The notes under the pieces were generated by a model. That model had not been told where the DNA came from. It made no database searches and saw only the letters and a program-made list of their open reading frames with translations. 41,407 nucleotides of DNA from Verrucomicrobiota bacterium (GTDB lineage Bacteria; Verrucomicrobiota; Kiritimatiellia; SS1-B-03-39; UBA6053), in NCBI GenBank assembly GCA_020831635.1, contig JAFIGC010000037.1, positions 1 to 41,407 on the forward strand, written 5' to 3'. The translations under genes were made by a program, and so were the position numbers. Positions 1-7,297 of the stretch are shown one piece after another; the stretch's first letter is position 1; each line of letters opens with the position of its first letter.

Positions 1-173
1 CGGGCCGAAGGTCCGAACAAATACCAGCCCAGTCCGAGCCGCGAAGCGTGCTCGGACTGGGTTGAGATTCTCGGGAAATTGAATGCGGGCTGAAAGTCAG
101 CACAGATCACCGGTTGCAAAGGTTGCCTTTTCAATTGCGTATGGGCATGTGATCTGGGCGGACCTTCGGCCCG
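1..173. repeat. Element bounded by 15-bp inverted repeats, with internal hairpins
   Basis: Bases 1-15 (CGGGCCGAAGGTCCG) and 159-173 are perfect reverse complements and enclose about 143 nt. Inside, 28-39 pairs with 50-61 (12 bp, CCCAGTCCGAGC/GCTCGGACTGGG), and 103-110 pairs with 149-156 (CAGATCAC/GTGATCTG). The nested pairing suggests either a miniature mobile element with terminal inverted repeats or a structured RNA. The left arm sits exactly at the window edge, so the element may extend further. The remaining 174-381 is AT-richer intergenic sequence in which I see no gene and no clear promoter. Confidence 0.55.
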
Positions 174-381
174 CAAACCTTTCATCAACATGAACTGGAA
201 TTTGAGGCAGGGCAGACATAGGTGTACAATAAATCACAAATTTTCATTGCCCATGAAATACAATTATGTAGAGGTGGATAATAGAATGAATGATCGTATG
301 AAAATTCTTAATCCCCTCCCTTTTTGGAACATGATTCACTATTCCGGGTGGATCTATTGACCCGGTGAAGCACTTGTTGTT

Positions 382-720
382 ATGAAAGATTTAATCCCAC
401 TAATCCCCCTAGTCATAGTGTTAATAGTCTCTGGAGCTGTAGCAGGCTCACTTACTGCCCGCAGATTTCAGTCACTCTTGAAAGAATTGGAAGACAATGG
501 GTGTAGTTTAAATCATTCCGATGCGACTTCCTTGTTTAAAACCTGGACGAAAAAACCCCTTCATATAGTAGACGAAGCTGAAACACATGAGATCATTGAA
601 ATAAAAAGATCTCATGCCCAAGCTTTCGAAGCAAAAATAAAACCATGGAGAATTGTGGTTAAATTAGGGCCAATTATTATTGGAGTTTTGGCTTTTTTGA
701 TTTTCCAGGGAATTATCTGA
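382..720 (+). CDS. Small two-helix membrane protein, unknown function
   Basis: This 112-residue protein has a hydrophobic segment at about residues 5-24 and a second at about 92-111. Between them lies a soluble, charged stretch of about 65 residues containing one Cys. This predicts a two-pass inner-membrane protein with the middle part on one side. The gene is visibly richer in A and T than the housekeeping genes further along, which fits an accessory or acquired gene. Only 10 nt separate its stop from the next start, so the two are probably co-transcribed. I do not recognise a family. No strong Shine-Dalgarno sequence precedes the ATG. Confidence 0.6.
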   Translation: MKDLIPLIPLVIVLIVSGAVAGSLTARRFQSLLKELEDNGCSLNHSDATSLFKTWTKKPLHIVDEAETHEIIEIKRSHAQAFEAKIKPWRIVVKLGPIIIGVLAFLIFQGII

Positions 721-730
721 AAAACCAAAC

Positions 731-1438
731 ATGAAGAATCGCGTAACAAAAAGGCCCCAACCGAACCTCATCCGCCGGTCAGATTACCTAGAACGTAAGC
801 GCGACAGGAGAGAAATGCAAACCACGCTTCCAGCTTTCGCCGAAACCGACCTCCTGAGGCAAAACCAACCGATAACGTACAAGCAGTTCAGAGAACTCGT
901 TTCTTATCCGACATGGAACTACCTCACACAAGTAATCCGAACAGCACGAGCCTACGACGAAGGTCTTAGTGCGGGAATCCACCTCCTCAATATGAATGAG
1001 GAATACAAGGAGAATCTCACCCAAGAGGAATACGACAACCACCTCCGCCTCCTTTACCACCTCTGTTTAGATATGCTCGACAAGCTAGATCGATGGCAGG
1101 ATTTTCTCGATACATTCAGCCAAGTATGGTTGGACAAACGCTTTGTTTATCGATGTCATAAGAAACAGCTCGATGGCGAATTTGGAGAACTCATGGCCAA
1201 AGGGGTCGTCTCCGAAACGCCGCACTATGTCTACCTTCACGAATTTTGGCCTCACGTTTTTCGCAAAGAGGTTATCGAGAGGAAGATCAAGAGGCAAGCT
1301 AAAGGGTGTAAGATGGGCAACATGTACCACCACACAAAAGATGATCTGACGCCGGAGGAGATCTCCTACAGACGGAAATGGCTGTACGATCTCATCCACG
1401 AGTTCAATAAACGCAAGAAAGAAGATCAGAAGCATTAA
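731..1438 (+). CDS. Hypothetical soluble basic protein
   Basis: The gene encodes 235 residues with no signal peptide or membrane helix. The first 30 residues are very basic (many Arg/Lys). The centre is rich in aromatic and acidic residues, and the C-terminus ends in a Lys/Arg/Glu-rich tail. The motif KGCKMGNMYHHTKDDLTPEE lies near residues 190-210. It starts 10 nt after the upstream membrane-protein gene and is probably in the same transcript. The pairing of a small membrane protein with a basic soluble protein could suggest an accessory system, but I recognise no catalytic motif and assign no function. It is real by length and codon use. Confidence 0.6.
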   Translation: MKNRVTKRPQPNLIRRSDYLERKRDRREMQTTLPAFAETDLLRQNQPITYKQFRELVSYPTWNYLTQVIRTARAYDEGLSAGIHLLNMNEEYKENLTQEEYDNHLRLLYHLCLDMLDKLDRWQDFLDTFSQVWLDKRFVYRCHKKQLDGEFGELMAKGVVSETPHYVYLHEFWPHVFRKEVIERKIKRQAKGCKMGNMYHHTKDDLTPEEISYRRKWLYDLIHEFNKRKKEDQKH

Positions 1439-1461
1439 CAAAGGCCTTCAAATTTACCAGC

Positions 1462-1474
1462 GCCCCGTTGGGGC
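1462..1474. repeat. GTT-triloop hairpin
   Basis: GCCCC-GTT-GGGGC forms a 5-bp stem closed by a three-base loop. Flanking CCAG/CTGG extends the pairing after a C/A mismatch. It is the first member of a hairpin family that recurs across the intergenic regions of this window (1921, 1991, 2442, 4193, 4237, 13026, 13096 and others). Confidence 0.6.
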
Positions 1475-1508
1475 ACTGGAAACTGAGGCCGAAAATTCAT
1501 CAAAAGCA

Positions 1509-1781
1509 ATGAAATTACAAATCGGAGAAAACATACTTTTAATTTGTCGCGAGATTGAGGAAACATCGTGGACAGAAAAGCAATGGGCGGATGCGGAATC
1601 TGGCGATTGGTTCCAATACAACGACACCATTGGGGGTTACAATGCGGATGAACGCGCATTCCTCCTCAGTTATTATGATCCGGAGGGAGAGTGGTGGTTC
1701 CAGTTCTCGCTTGCGGACGTCCCCAAGATTCTCAGTGGGGAGATGGAGTATGTGAAGCTCAGTGTGCCCAAACGATATTAA
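1509..1781 (+). CDS. Hypothetical acidic protein of 90 aa
   Basis: The protein is 90 residues, acidic and rich in Trp and Tyr (for example GDWFQYND and EGEWWFQFSLADVP). It has no signal peptide or membrane segment. It looks like a small compact beta-rich domain, but I do not recognise the family. It lies alone between a hairpin repeat and the repeat island that begins just after its stop. No convincing ribosome binding site precedes the ATG, so the start is uncertain. Confidence comes from protein-like composition rather than homology. Confidence 0.5.
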   Translation: MKLQIGENILLICREIEETSWTEKQWADAESGDWFQYNDTIGGYNADERAFLLSYYDPEGEWWFQFSLADVPKILSGEMEYVKLSVPKRY

Positions 1782-2560
1782 GTGCGCCATAATCTGGAAA
1801 ATTTTCTCCCAGGACTTGCCAGGATACTCCCGGCGACTTCGTACCGCCCGCGGCGAAGCCGCTTTGCAGTACCATTGACTCAATTGGGCCAAATCCCGAG
1901 TATTCATGAAATCGGGAGGAGTGGCATCCCGTTGGGATGCGCGATCATTTGGGGTTCTAAACACCCGGGGGTGCCCCCCCGGGCTGACGAGTGGCATCCC
2001 GTTGGGATGCAATTTACGCGGCGAATTCAAGTTTTGGACATGATTCCAAATTGACCCCAACAGGGTCTCACCCGTCAGCCCGCGGGCAACGCCCTGACGA
2101 GTATACACATTTCGATCCCCGAAGGGGATATTCACCGTAGCCGTGGGCAAGGGGCGATCAAGCCCCGCCGCCCACGGAAATTTCATTCAAAATCGGTTCA
2201 CCCTGAAAGGGTGATTCACACCGGAGCCCCTCCATTTTTCGTTTTCACGCGGAAGGGTGCGGCATCCTTTCAGGATGCACCTCGTTTTTCCCCGGTACCC
2301 GGGGGTATTTCGCTTCGCTCGAACCCCCGGCTACGGTGAAAAGCCCTTTCAGGGCATGAAAATTCCCCATGCCCTCACGCATCTGAAATGTGTATACTCG
2401 TCAGGGCAACGCCCCGGGAAACGTATCCGCCCTCGTTCGCCGACCCCAACGGGGTCGCACCCCACCTTGTCACGAGCTTTGTCGTAAATTTTCTCCAGAT
2501 TATTCCCTTGGTAACCCATTTGAACATTACCCATTGGGATCAAAAAAGGAGTTATAACGT
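1782..2560. repeat. Intergenic island of triloop hairpin repeats
   Basis: About 780 nt without a gene, filled with short stem-loops that have three-base loops. GCATCCC-GTT-GGGATGC occurs at 1924-1940 and 1994-2010, each preceded by GTG, and the copies are 70 nt apart. Others are GCGGC-GAA-GCCGC (1850-1862), GACCC..GGGTC (2053-2067), ATCCCC-GAA-GGGGAT (2115-2129), TCACCCT-GAA-AGGGTGA (2198-2214), GCATCCT-TTC-AGGATGC (2262-2278), GCCCT-TTC-AGGGC (2343-2355) and GACCCC-AAC-GGGGTC (2442-2456). A longer hairpin pairs 2141-2148 with 2170-2177. The 20-mer at 2091-2110 is the exact reverse complement of 2388-2407. I see no open frame that looks real here. Confidence 0.75.
2091..2407. repeat. 20-bp perfect inverted repeat pair inside the island
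   Basis: GCCCTGACGAGTATACACAT at 2091-2110 recurs as its exact reverse complement at 2388-2407, with 277 nt between. Both are next to the CGTCAG..GGCAACGCCC sequence of the compound hairpin repeat. The block between the arms could therefore be a segment flanked by two oppositely oriented copies of the same repeat. Confidence 0.6.
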
Positions 2561-2561
2561 C

Positions 2562-2591
2562 TTGACATTTTAGCGTCATGATGTCATTAAT
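2562..2591 (+). promoter_or_regulatory. Promoter and probable autoregulatory operator of the toxin-antitoxin pair
   Basis: A consensus -35 TTGACA lies at 2562-2567. An AT-rich -10-like ATTAAT lies at 2586-2591, 18 nt downstream. The same stretch holds the inverted pair TGACAT (2563-2568) and ATGTCA (2581-2586), with a GTCATGATGTCAT direct repeat between the arms. Ribbon-helix-helix antitoxins typically repress their own promoter through such short repeated boxes, so this is a good operator candidate. Confidence 0.5.
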
Positions 2592-2597
2592 ATTCTT

Positions 2598-2825
2598 ATG
2601 AGCAAAGCGACACTCTATTTAAACGATGGCATTCATAAAGCCTTGCGAATGAAAGCGGCTGAAACGTCCCGATCCATGTCAGACTTGGTGAACGACGCCC
2701 TTGAGTCGACCCTTCTTGATGATCTGGAAGACATTGAGGTGTGGCGTGAACGTCGCAATGAACCGCGAGTGGGATTTGAGAAATTTGTCCAACAGCTAAA
2801 AAACGATGGCGTCCTACAGCGTTGA
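2598..2825 (+). CDS. RHH-type antitoxin (RelB/CopG-like)
   Basis: This 75-residue protein begins MSKATLYLNDGIHKALRMKA, followed by SRSMSDLVNDALESTL. This matches the beta strand plus two helices of a ribbon-helix-helix DNA-binding domain (residues 1-45). The acidic C-terminal part (about 40-75) would wrap the toxin. It overlaps the start of the RelE-type toxin frame by 20 nt, the usual antitoxin-first arrangement. The role is to neutralise the toxin and repress the operon. A clear promoter/operator lies immediately upstream. Because the partner toxin is frameshifted, the antitoxin may be a remnant or still a regulator. Confidence 0.8.
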   Translation: MSKATLYLNDGIHKALRMKAAETSRSMSDLVNDALESTLLDDLEDIEVWRERRNEPRVGFEKFVQQLKNDGVLQR

Positions 2826-3064
2826 ATTTGCGGCGAATGTCCGGAAGGATTTTCGGAAGATTCCCGCTGCCGACGCAGAAAAGATTCTGACAAAGATCCA
2901 TGAACTGACCTCGACCGCGCCCCATTGGTTCAAGAAAGCTAAAGGGTGAAGAACTCTACCGGATACGTATTGGCATGTGTCGCGTCGTGTACGAAATCGA
3001 AGAGAATCGATTGGTGGTGCTCGTTGTTCGTGTCAAACATCGCAAGGATGTTTACCGGCACTAA
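2806..3064 (+). pseudogene. RelE/ParE-superfamily mRNA interferase toxin, broken by a +1 frameshift
   Basis: From the ATG at 2806 the frame reads MASYSVEFAANVRKDFRKIP...HWFKKAKG and hits TGA at 2947-2949 after 47 codons. Starting one base later, at 2945, the frame continues GEELYRIRIGMCRVVYEIEE...VVRVKHRKDVYRH to TAA at 3062. Joined, these give an 85-residue protein with the full RelE fold, including the conserved LYRIR..RVVYEI and VRVKHRKDVY strands. One extra base in AAAGGG (2941-2946) explains the break. As it stands the toxin would be truncated and lack the C-terminal active-site residues. It could be a decayed toxin, a sequencing indel in a purine run, or (less likely) programmed frameshifting. 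Confidence 0.8.
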
Positions 3065-3147
3065 ACACGCCCCCCCCCATCGGAAAACGCCAGGGAACCC
3101 GATGAATCAAGTTGCCAAAACCCTGAAACCCGGTTAACGAAAGAGAC

Positions 3148-3396
3148 ATGAAAGCGATAAAGTATGCGGGTTTTCTTCTGCTCACGCAACTGATTCTGTG
3201 GACAGTCGTTGCATCGGCGCAAGACTTGGAACCGGAGCCTCGAAGCCAGGCCGAAGTCATGCGCCAAGAGGAACTGGACAACCGGCGATCCAAACGGGAA
3301 GGTCTGCGTGTCCCCCGCAGCGACTGGAAGGAACATGAAAACCTCCCCCCTCCGGCCCATGAAATGGATTGGGAAACGGAAGAGGGCGCCCTATGA
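3148..3396 (+). CDS. Small secreted protein, first gene of a coupled trio
   Basis: This 82-residue protein has a typical signal peptide: a basic MKAIK start, a hydrophobic stretch (YAGFLLLTQLILWTVV) and an ASA-Q cleavage site near residue 24. The mature part is short, charged and proline-containing, without Cys. GAAAGAG precedes the ATG at good spacing. The TGA stop overlaps the ATG of the next gene (ATGA), so translation is probably coupled. I do not recognise a family. Confidence 0.6.
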   Translation: MKAIKYAGFLLLTQLILWTVVASAQDLEPEPRSQAEVMRQEELDNRRSKREGLRVPRSDWKEHENLPPPAHEMDWETEEGAL

Positions 3397-3575
3397 AAAA
3401 ATGCAACCCGAAAAGATCTAATCGCCGGGCCCTGGTGGCCAAAAGGTGGGTGGGGCTTTTCAAACCCGCCAACCTTCTTTTCGGTACCTTGGCGTTCATC
3501 GGCCTTGTGTTTGGATGCATCTTTTTTAAGCAAAGAACACGTGGATTCAGGATAAATACAAGGTTGCGAACATGA
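3393..3575 (+). CDS. Small basic single-pass membrane protein, second gene of the trio
   Basis: The gene encodes 60 residues with a very basic N-terminus (MKKCNPKRSNRRALVAKR), one membrane helix at about residues 28-46 (ANLLFGTLAFIGLVFGCIF), and a basic tail. I chose the ATG at 3393 because it forms an ATGA overlap with the upstream stop. An in-frame upstream ATG at 3369 would overlap the first gene far more. Positive charge on both sides of the helix leaves the topology ambiguous. The stop overlaps the third gene's ATG in the same way. Function unknown. Confidence 0.55.
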   Translation: MKKCNPKRSNRRALVAKRWVGLFKPANLLFGTLAFIGLVFGCIFFKQRTRGFRINTRLRT

Positions 3576-3883
3576 GTTTGTGGTTCGATTTTCTTCTCGA
3601 CATACTAACGGATTTCCTTCCCTTCCCGGGATCAAGTGAGAAGGAAAATGAAGGGATTCGAAATTTGATCAAATGGAGAAACGGGGAACTGTCCAAGCAG
3701 GATGAGACGCAGATCGCATCGGATCGGAATTATCTCCTGATTGCCTCCGCCGACTCCCTGTACCTGATCCATCGACACAAGAGATGGAAAGGCAAACTGG
3801 ATCCATATGCCGAATCTCTGTTCAAACAACGGGGTGCCAAAGCATTCCGGCGGATGCACAAACATCTGGGCAAACATGAGTAA
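3572..3883 (+). CDS. Hypothetical protein, third gene of the trio
   Basis: The protein is 103 residues. It starts with an amphipathic, aromatic N-terminus (MSLWFDFLLDILTDFLPFPG) and continues with a charged helical domain that ends in a basic, His-rich tail (RRMHKHLGKHE). It contains no Cys. The ATG overlaps the upstream TGA, which makes a three-gene translationally coupled set with 3148-3396 and 3393-3575. The N-terminus could bind the membrane peripherally. No family recognised. A repeat island begins right after the stop. Confidence 0.55.
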   Translation: MSLWFDFLLDILTDFLPFPGSSEKENEGIRNLIKWRNGELSKQDETQIASDRNYLLIASADSLYLIHRHKRWKGKLDPYAESLFKQRGAKAFRRMHKHLGKHE

Positions 3884-4494
3884 AGAACCCTCCCCTATGT
3901 GGTAATCCTTGGGTTGCTGCTGAAAGCAAAACCGTTTGGGGACGATATGGAATCATGAAGGGTGCGACTCCGTTGGGGGCGGCAAACGGGGTTGGAACCA
4001 TTTCCCGGGGCGTTGCCGCCGGGCTGACGGGTGGGACCCCGAATGGCACGAACTGAAGGGTCGATTGAACGGACAGGCTCGGTCAAAACACTGAAACCAC
4101 AGACCCCTGCGGGCTTGCCCCGCATGGTGAATCTTCTTCAAGACATCAACAAAAATCGTCTCTAAAGACCCTTAAGTTGCCATTCGGGTGAGACCCCGTT
4201 GGGGTTCATCCGGAGTGGGATCCCATTCCTGAATTTGCATCCCAACGGGATGCCACTCCTCACGGAAGCCACCTCCATGTCATTTCCCCAACGGTTTGAA
4301 TTCTTTCAACGCGAAAGATCCTGACTCAATAAAACACCCACCCGAATCCTCTTGCGATTGTTCACGCTTTTGTTTAAACTTTCCTTTTAAACGTAAATGC
4401 AAAATCCGTGTCCATCCGTGTCCATCAGCCTCCGGCCCTGAGGGGCCTACTTCCCGAAGGTGGTTGAAAACAACAATTTACCCAAAGAGAACCC
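3884..4494. repeat. Second hairpin-repeat island
   Basis: About 610 nt with no convincing gene. 3961-4046 is a copy of the compound repeat (two triloop-type hairpins about 70 nt apart around CCCGGGGCGTTGCCGCC and GGGCTGACGGGTGG). ACCCC-GTT-GGGGT is at 4193-4205. 4237-4256 is the exact reverse complement of the 20-mer found at 1921-1940 and 1991-2010. The word repeat ATCCGTGTCC..ATCCGTGTCC lies at 4403-4426. An additional GCGGG-CTTG-CCCGC-type hairpin lies near 4105-4125. I saw no promoter or RNA gene here. Confidence 0.65.
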
Positions 4495-4641
4495 ATGACT
4501 ATCGGCAAAACCATCGGTCTCGTCTTATGCATACTGCTGGCCCTTTACACGGGAAACAAGCTTCGCAAGATGTTCGCCATCCGTGGCTGGGTTCCCGGTG
4601 CTAAAGTTGAGATGAAGGTCATTCAACTTGATCTTCTGAAG

Positions 4642-5091
4642 ATGAAATCAATCACGCATGTTTTTTTCGCATTTTTCATCTCCGGTTGCGGGGAATTTTC
4701 AAATGTTGGCGGCATCGGCAGCGATTATCCCGCGAAGGATCACGATCCGAAATTGACGGAAATCGCGGAAAAGGCAGGTCCGATTTTTGATGCGATTGAA
4801 GCGTATGCAGAGGAACATGCGAACCACCCGCCTTCTTTGGGCAATATTCAAGATGCACTACCTGCGGACGGGATTGAAAAAACGCCCAATGGAGGGGTCC
4901 ATGGATTTCGAGGCTGGATGTATTTCTGGGAACCCGATGGGTATCGTCTCGTCTACCGCTTGGGCTGGGATCCTCACCTCGTCTATGATTCCCGTGATGA
5001 CACGTGGACTTTTGAGCCCGGGGATGGCTCTCCGGAAACAACGATTGTTCTCGAACCGCGTAAACGCGGTTCGCTCAAGGATGAAGACTAA
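4642..5091 (+). CDS. Putative lipoprotein of unknown function
   Basis: From ATG 4642 the product is 149 residues with a lipoprotein signal (MKSITHVFFAFFISGC, lipobox ISGC), predicting a lipid-anchored protein. The mature part starts GEFSNVGGIGSDYPAKDHDP. It holds a helical segment (AGPIFDAIEAYAEEHANHPPSLGNI), a Gly/Trp/Tyr-rich beta region (WMYFWEPDGYRLVYRLGWDPHLVYDS) and a basic tail. The helix-plus-beta pattern resembles pseudopilin-like 'type II secretion GspG-type' small domains, but the match is loose. The frame stays open upstream to ATG 4495, which has a better ribosome-binding sequence (AAAGAGA) and would add a separate membrane helix. That stretch may be a small gene fused in frame, or a spurious extension. 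ATG 4612 is a third option. Confidence 0.55.
   Translation: MKSITHVFFAFFISGCGEFSNVGGIGSDYPAKDHDPKLTEIAEKAGPIFDAIEAYAEEHANHPPSLGNIQDALPADGIEKTPNGGVHGFRGWMYFWEPDGYRLVYRLGWDPHLVYDSRDDTWTFEPGDGSPETTIVLEPRKRGSLKDED
5052..5073. terminator. 9-bp stem-loop at the junction of convergent genes
   Basis: CGAACCGCG-TAAA-CGCGGTTCG is a perfect 9-bp stem with a four-base loop at the 3' end of the lipoprotein gene. It lies 26 nt before the end of the convergent nuclease gene. There is no T-run on either side, so it is a weak candidate for a bidirectional terminator. It may simply be another palindromic repeat inside coding sequence. Confidence 0.3.
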
Positions 5092-5098
5092 ATTTGGC

Positions 5099-5908
5099 CT
5101 ATTGTTTGGACCTGTTGGCGTATTTCAATAATTCTTTGGCCTGAATTTGATCACCGGGAACAAGTCGATAGTGTTTTTCTTCCACGATTTTGATTTCCGA
5201 TCCTTCCAAGGTCAGCTCGAAAAGAACGATCACATTCGAATCCAGAAACTGCGCCGAAATGGCCCTGCAGATCAGATCTGGGAATTTTTCACGACAACAT
5301 GCCAAGTCCTGTTTGGTTTGCACCATGGACAACTGGTCCGTTCCTCCTTTTGCTTGCACGGGCAGCACATAATGACAACCTCGCTTGTCTACCCCAATAT
5401 AAATTTCGTCGATTTCCACTTGGCCCACGCTTTTGACAGTTGTCCTCAAATGATTTTGCAATGAATATGTCGCCAAACCCAAGAAAATATCCAAAAGCCG
5501 ATTGTATCTCACTTTCGCCAAAAGCGCCTGTTCATCGGAGAAAGCATACATGGATACGATCTCAGGGGTTGCGTCGGGTATTTTGACTTCAGCAAGTCTT
5601 TTATTGGGCACAATATGACTTTCGGCAACCAGGCGAAAAGCGTACATGGACTTACCCTGGCCTTCAATTACCCATTCCTTGTCAGGAGGCTCCGTATTCA
5701 AAATATTTTCAGGTAATTTATTACGGTATCGGAACGAGTAGATCACATCCCCCAGATTTTTCGGGAGGTGAATACCAAGGGCGGTGGAGGCGGTAATCAG
5801 GTCATCCCGCTCAAAAACGATTTCCTCTGCACCCTTGGTGTATTTTGAAAAAAATATTCGTTCCATGATGGCCGAATATCGATTGGCGGATTTGTTTTTG
5901 GCACTCAT
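5099..5908 (-). CDS. Putative type II restriction endonuclease, partner of the C5 methyltransferase
   Basis: The protein is 269 residues. Around residues 163-190 it contains VEIDEIYIGVDKRGCHYVLPVQAKGG, which fits a PD-(D/E)XK-type core: acidic residues on one strand, then Q-A-K (Q185, K187) in place of E-x-K. It follows the C5 methyltransferase gene by 2 nt. I chose the ATG at 5908; a TTG at 5914 would overlap the methyltransferase stop instead. The expected role is cleavage of unmethylated copies of the sequence protected by the methyltransferase. The specificity cannot be read from the sequence. The rest of the protein shows no known DNA-recognition domain to me. The codon use is more AT-rich than in alaS, suggesting transfer as a unit with its methylase. 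Confidence 0.65.
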   Translation of the reverse strand: MSAKNKSANRYSAIMERIFFSKYTKGAEEIVFERDDLITASTALGIHLPKNLGDVIYSFRYRNKLPENILNTEPPDKEWVIEGQGKSMYAFRLVAESHIVPNKRLAEVKIPDATPEIVSMYAFSDEQALLAKVRYNRLLDIFLGLATYSLQNHLRTTVKSVGQVEIDEIYIGVDKRGCHYVLPVQAKGGTDQLSMVQTKQDLACCREKFPDLICRAISAQFLDSNVIVLFELTLEGSEIKIVEEKHYRLVPGDQIQAKELLKYANRSKQ

Positions 5909-5910
5909 AA

Positions 5911-7251
5911 TCAAATTTTTCCGGTCACCAGGCGTTCCTGTTCGATTTCAGCTTGTTTGCGTTTGCGTGACCCGCTTTTCCGATTTCTTGGCTGTATGGG
6001 GACCTGTACATCCCAGTATTTTGCGGCACGAGTCATGTCCATGTCAAGCAAAGCTGGATCACCAAGTTCGAGCATGCTTTCCGATTTTTCAGGCTGAACA
6101 CCCATTGCCTGCATTATTACACCCCCAACGGCTCGTGCCAAAGGCGGGGGGACGGAATTTCCAATTTGTCTGGCGCCGTGCCATTTCGTCACGTGAAAAC
6201 GAAACCAATCTGGATATCCATGTAACCGGGCCATTTCGCGAACCGTGATGCATCGTGGTTTTTGGTAATGGATCGGCCTAGGACTTGTAAAAGCCCCGCG
6301 GGAAGAATCCGTTCCCGCGCGCAAGGTGTTGCATTGGCCTTTGGGGTGCAACTTGAAGAATCTTGAGATCGGCTCGACCTCTCCGGGCGGGGTATTTTCG
6401 AATCTCCGGCGCGATATTTCCGTGTGCGAGGTGCGGGCGCTTGATGTCAAAACCGCTGGATTCCATACCCTTGGCGATCCGTAATGCCAACAATTCCGGG
6501 TCAAACAGCGCATTTCCTGTGCAAATTCGCTTTGTGATTCCCAAGGAGATACTTGAACTGAATCACATTGGGAGAGGTCTTCGAAATTTTCACAGTCAGG
6601 TAAATCCCCCAAGGCTTCTTCACATGTTGGGATAGGCCGGGTTTCATCGGAGGCAAACAGGTCTCCGTAATTTCCCGTAAAAGCCGTGGGATATTCAGGG
6701 AGGGGCAATCCGGTTTTCGCACCGATTAGAAATAGACGCTCCCGGTGTTGTGGCACGCCATAATGCTTGGCATTCAATACCTTCCAAGGATTCAGCACTT
6801 GATATCCCTGCCTGCGAAACGCTTCGATCAAGTGATTTAAAAATGTACGGTGCTTGCCAATGGTCAAGCCTTTCACATTTTCAAAAACAAAATATTTGGC
6901 ATCCAATTCCACCACAAGCCGAACAAATTGCCCCACCAGTCGGTTCCGCGGATCGTCCAGCATTCTCTGCCCTATCAGGGAAAAGCCTTGGCAAGGCGCA
7001 CCGCCAAAAACCACATCAACAGGACGGGAGGAGACCGATCCACCCACTTCGGACAGAATTTGCGCCCCTCTCAAACCGACTACCGAGCGAGCCAAAGTGG
7101 TGGTTTTGGGGAAATTAAATTGATGGGTGGCGGCATGGATGGGATCAATTTCTACGGCAGCAATCACGTCAAACCCCGCTTGCTCAAATCCTAGAGACAT
7201 CCCTCCGGCTCCGGCAAATAAGTCCACGGCAATGGGTTTGGCTTTCTTCAT
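5911..7251 (-). CDS. DNA (cytosine-5-)-methyltransferase
   Basis: This 446-residue protein has all the main C5 methylase motifs. They are DLFAGAGGMSLGF (SAM binding, residues 10-22), PCQGFS with the catalytic Cys87, ENVKG (124-128), QHRERLFLIGA (168-178) and GNSVPPPLA (364-372). The variable target-recognition region lies between about 180 and 330. The C-terminal 60 residues are an extra basic tail (RNRKSGSRKRKQ). It modifies a cytosine in a specific site to protect DNA from the nuclease encoded directly downstream. The start ATG is 46 nt from the end of the oxidoreductase gene. It is a restriction-modification unit, not an orphan Dcm. Confidence 0.92.
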   Translation of the reverse strand: MKKAKPIAVDLFAGAGGMSLGFEQAGFDVIAAVEIDPIHAATHQFNFPKTTTLARSVVGLRGAQILSEVGGSVSSRPVDVVFGGAPCQGFSLIGQRMLDDPRNRLVGQFVRLVVELDAKYFVFENVKGLTIGKHRTFLNHLIEAFRRQGYQVLNPWKVLNAKHYGVPQHRERLFLIGAKTGLPLPEYPTAFTGNYGDLFASDETRPIPTCEEALGDLPDCENFEDLSQCDSVQVSPWESQSEFAQEMRCLTRNCWHYGSPRVWNPAVLTSSARTSHTEISRRRFENTPPGEVEPISRFFKLHPKGQCNTLRAGTDSSRGAFTSPRPIHYQKPRCITVREMARLHGYPDWFRFHVTKWHGARQIGNSVPPPLARAVGGVIMQAMGVQPEKSESMLELGDPALLDMDMTRAAKYWDVQVPIQPRNRKSGSRKRKQAEIEQERLVTGKI

Positions 7252-7297
7252 GGGGAAACCATACCATATTTACCCATGATGTGAAGTTTCATATCCA

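Noticed and set aside
1-173. Retron msr/msd RNA
   Set aside because: Complementary ends and hairpins fit loosely, but neither following gene shows reverse-transcriptase motifs such as xxDD.
2946-3137. 63-residue frame after the truncated toxin
   Set aside because: It uses a third frame. The true toxin continuation is in the frame starting at 2945.
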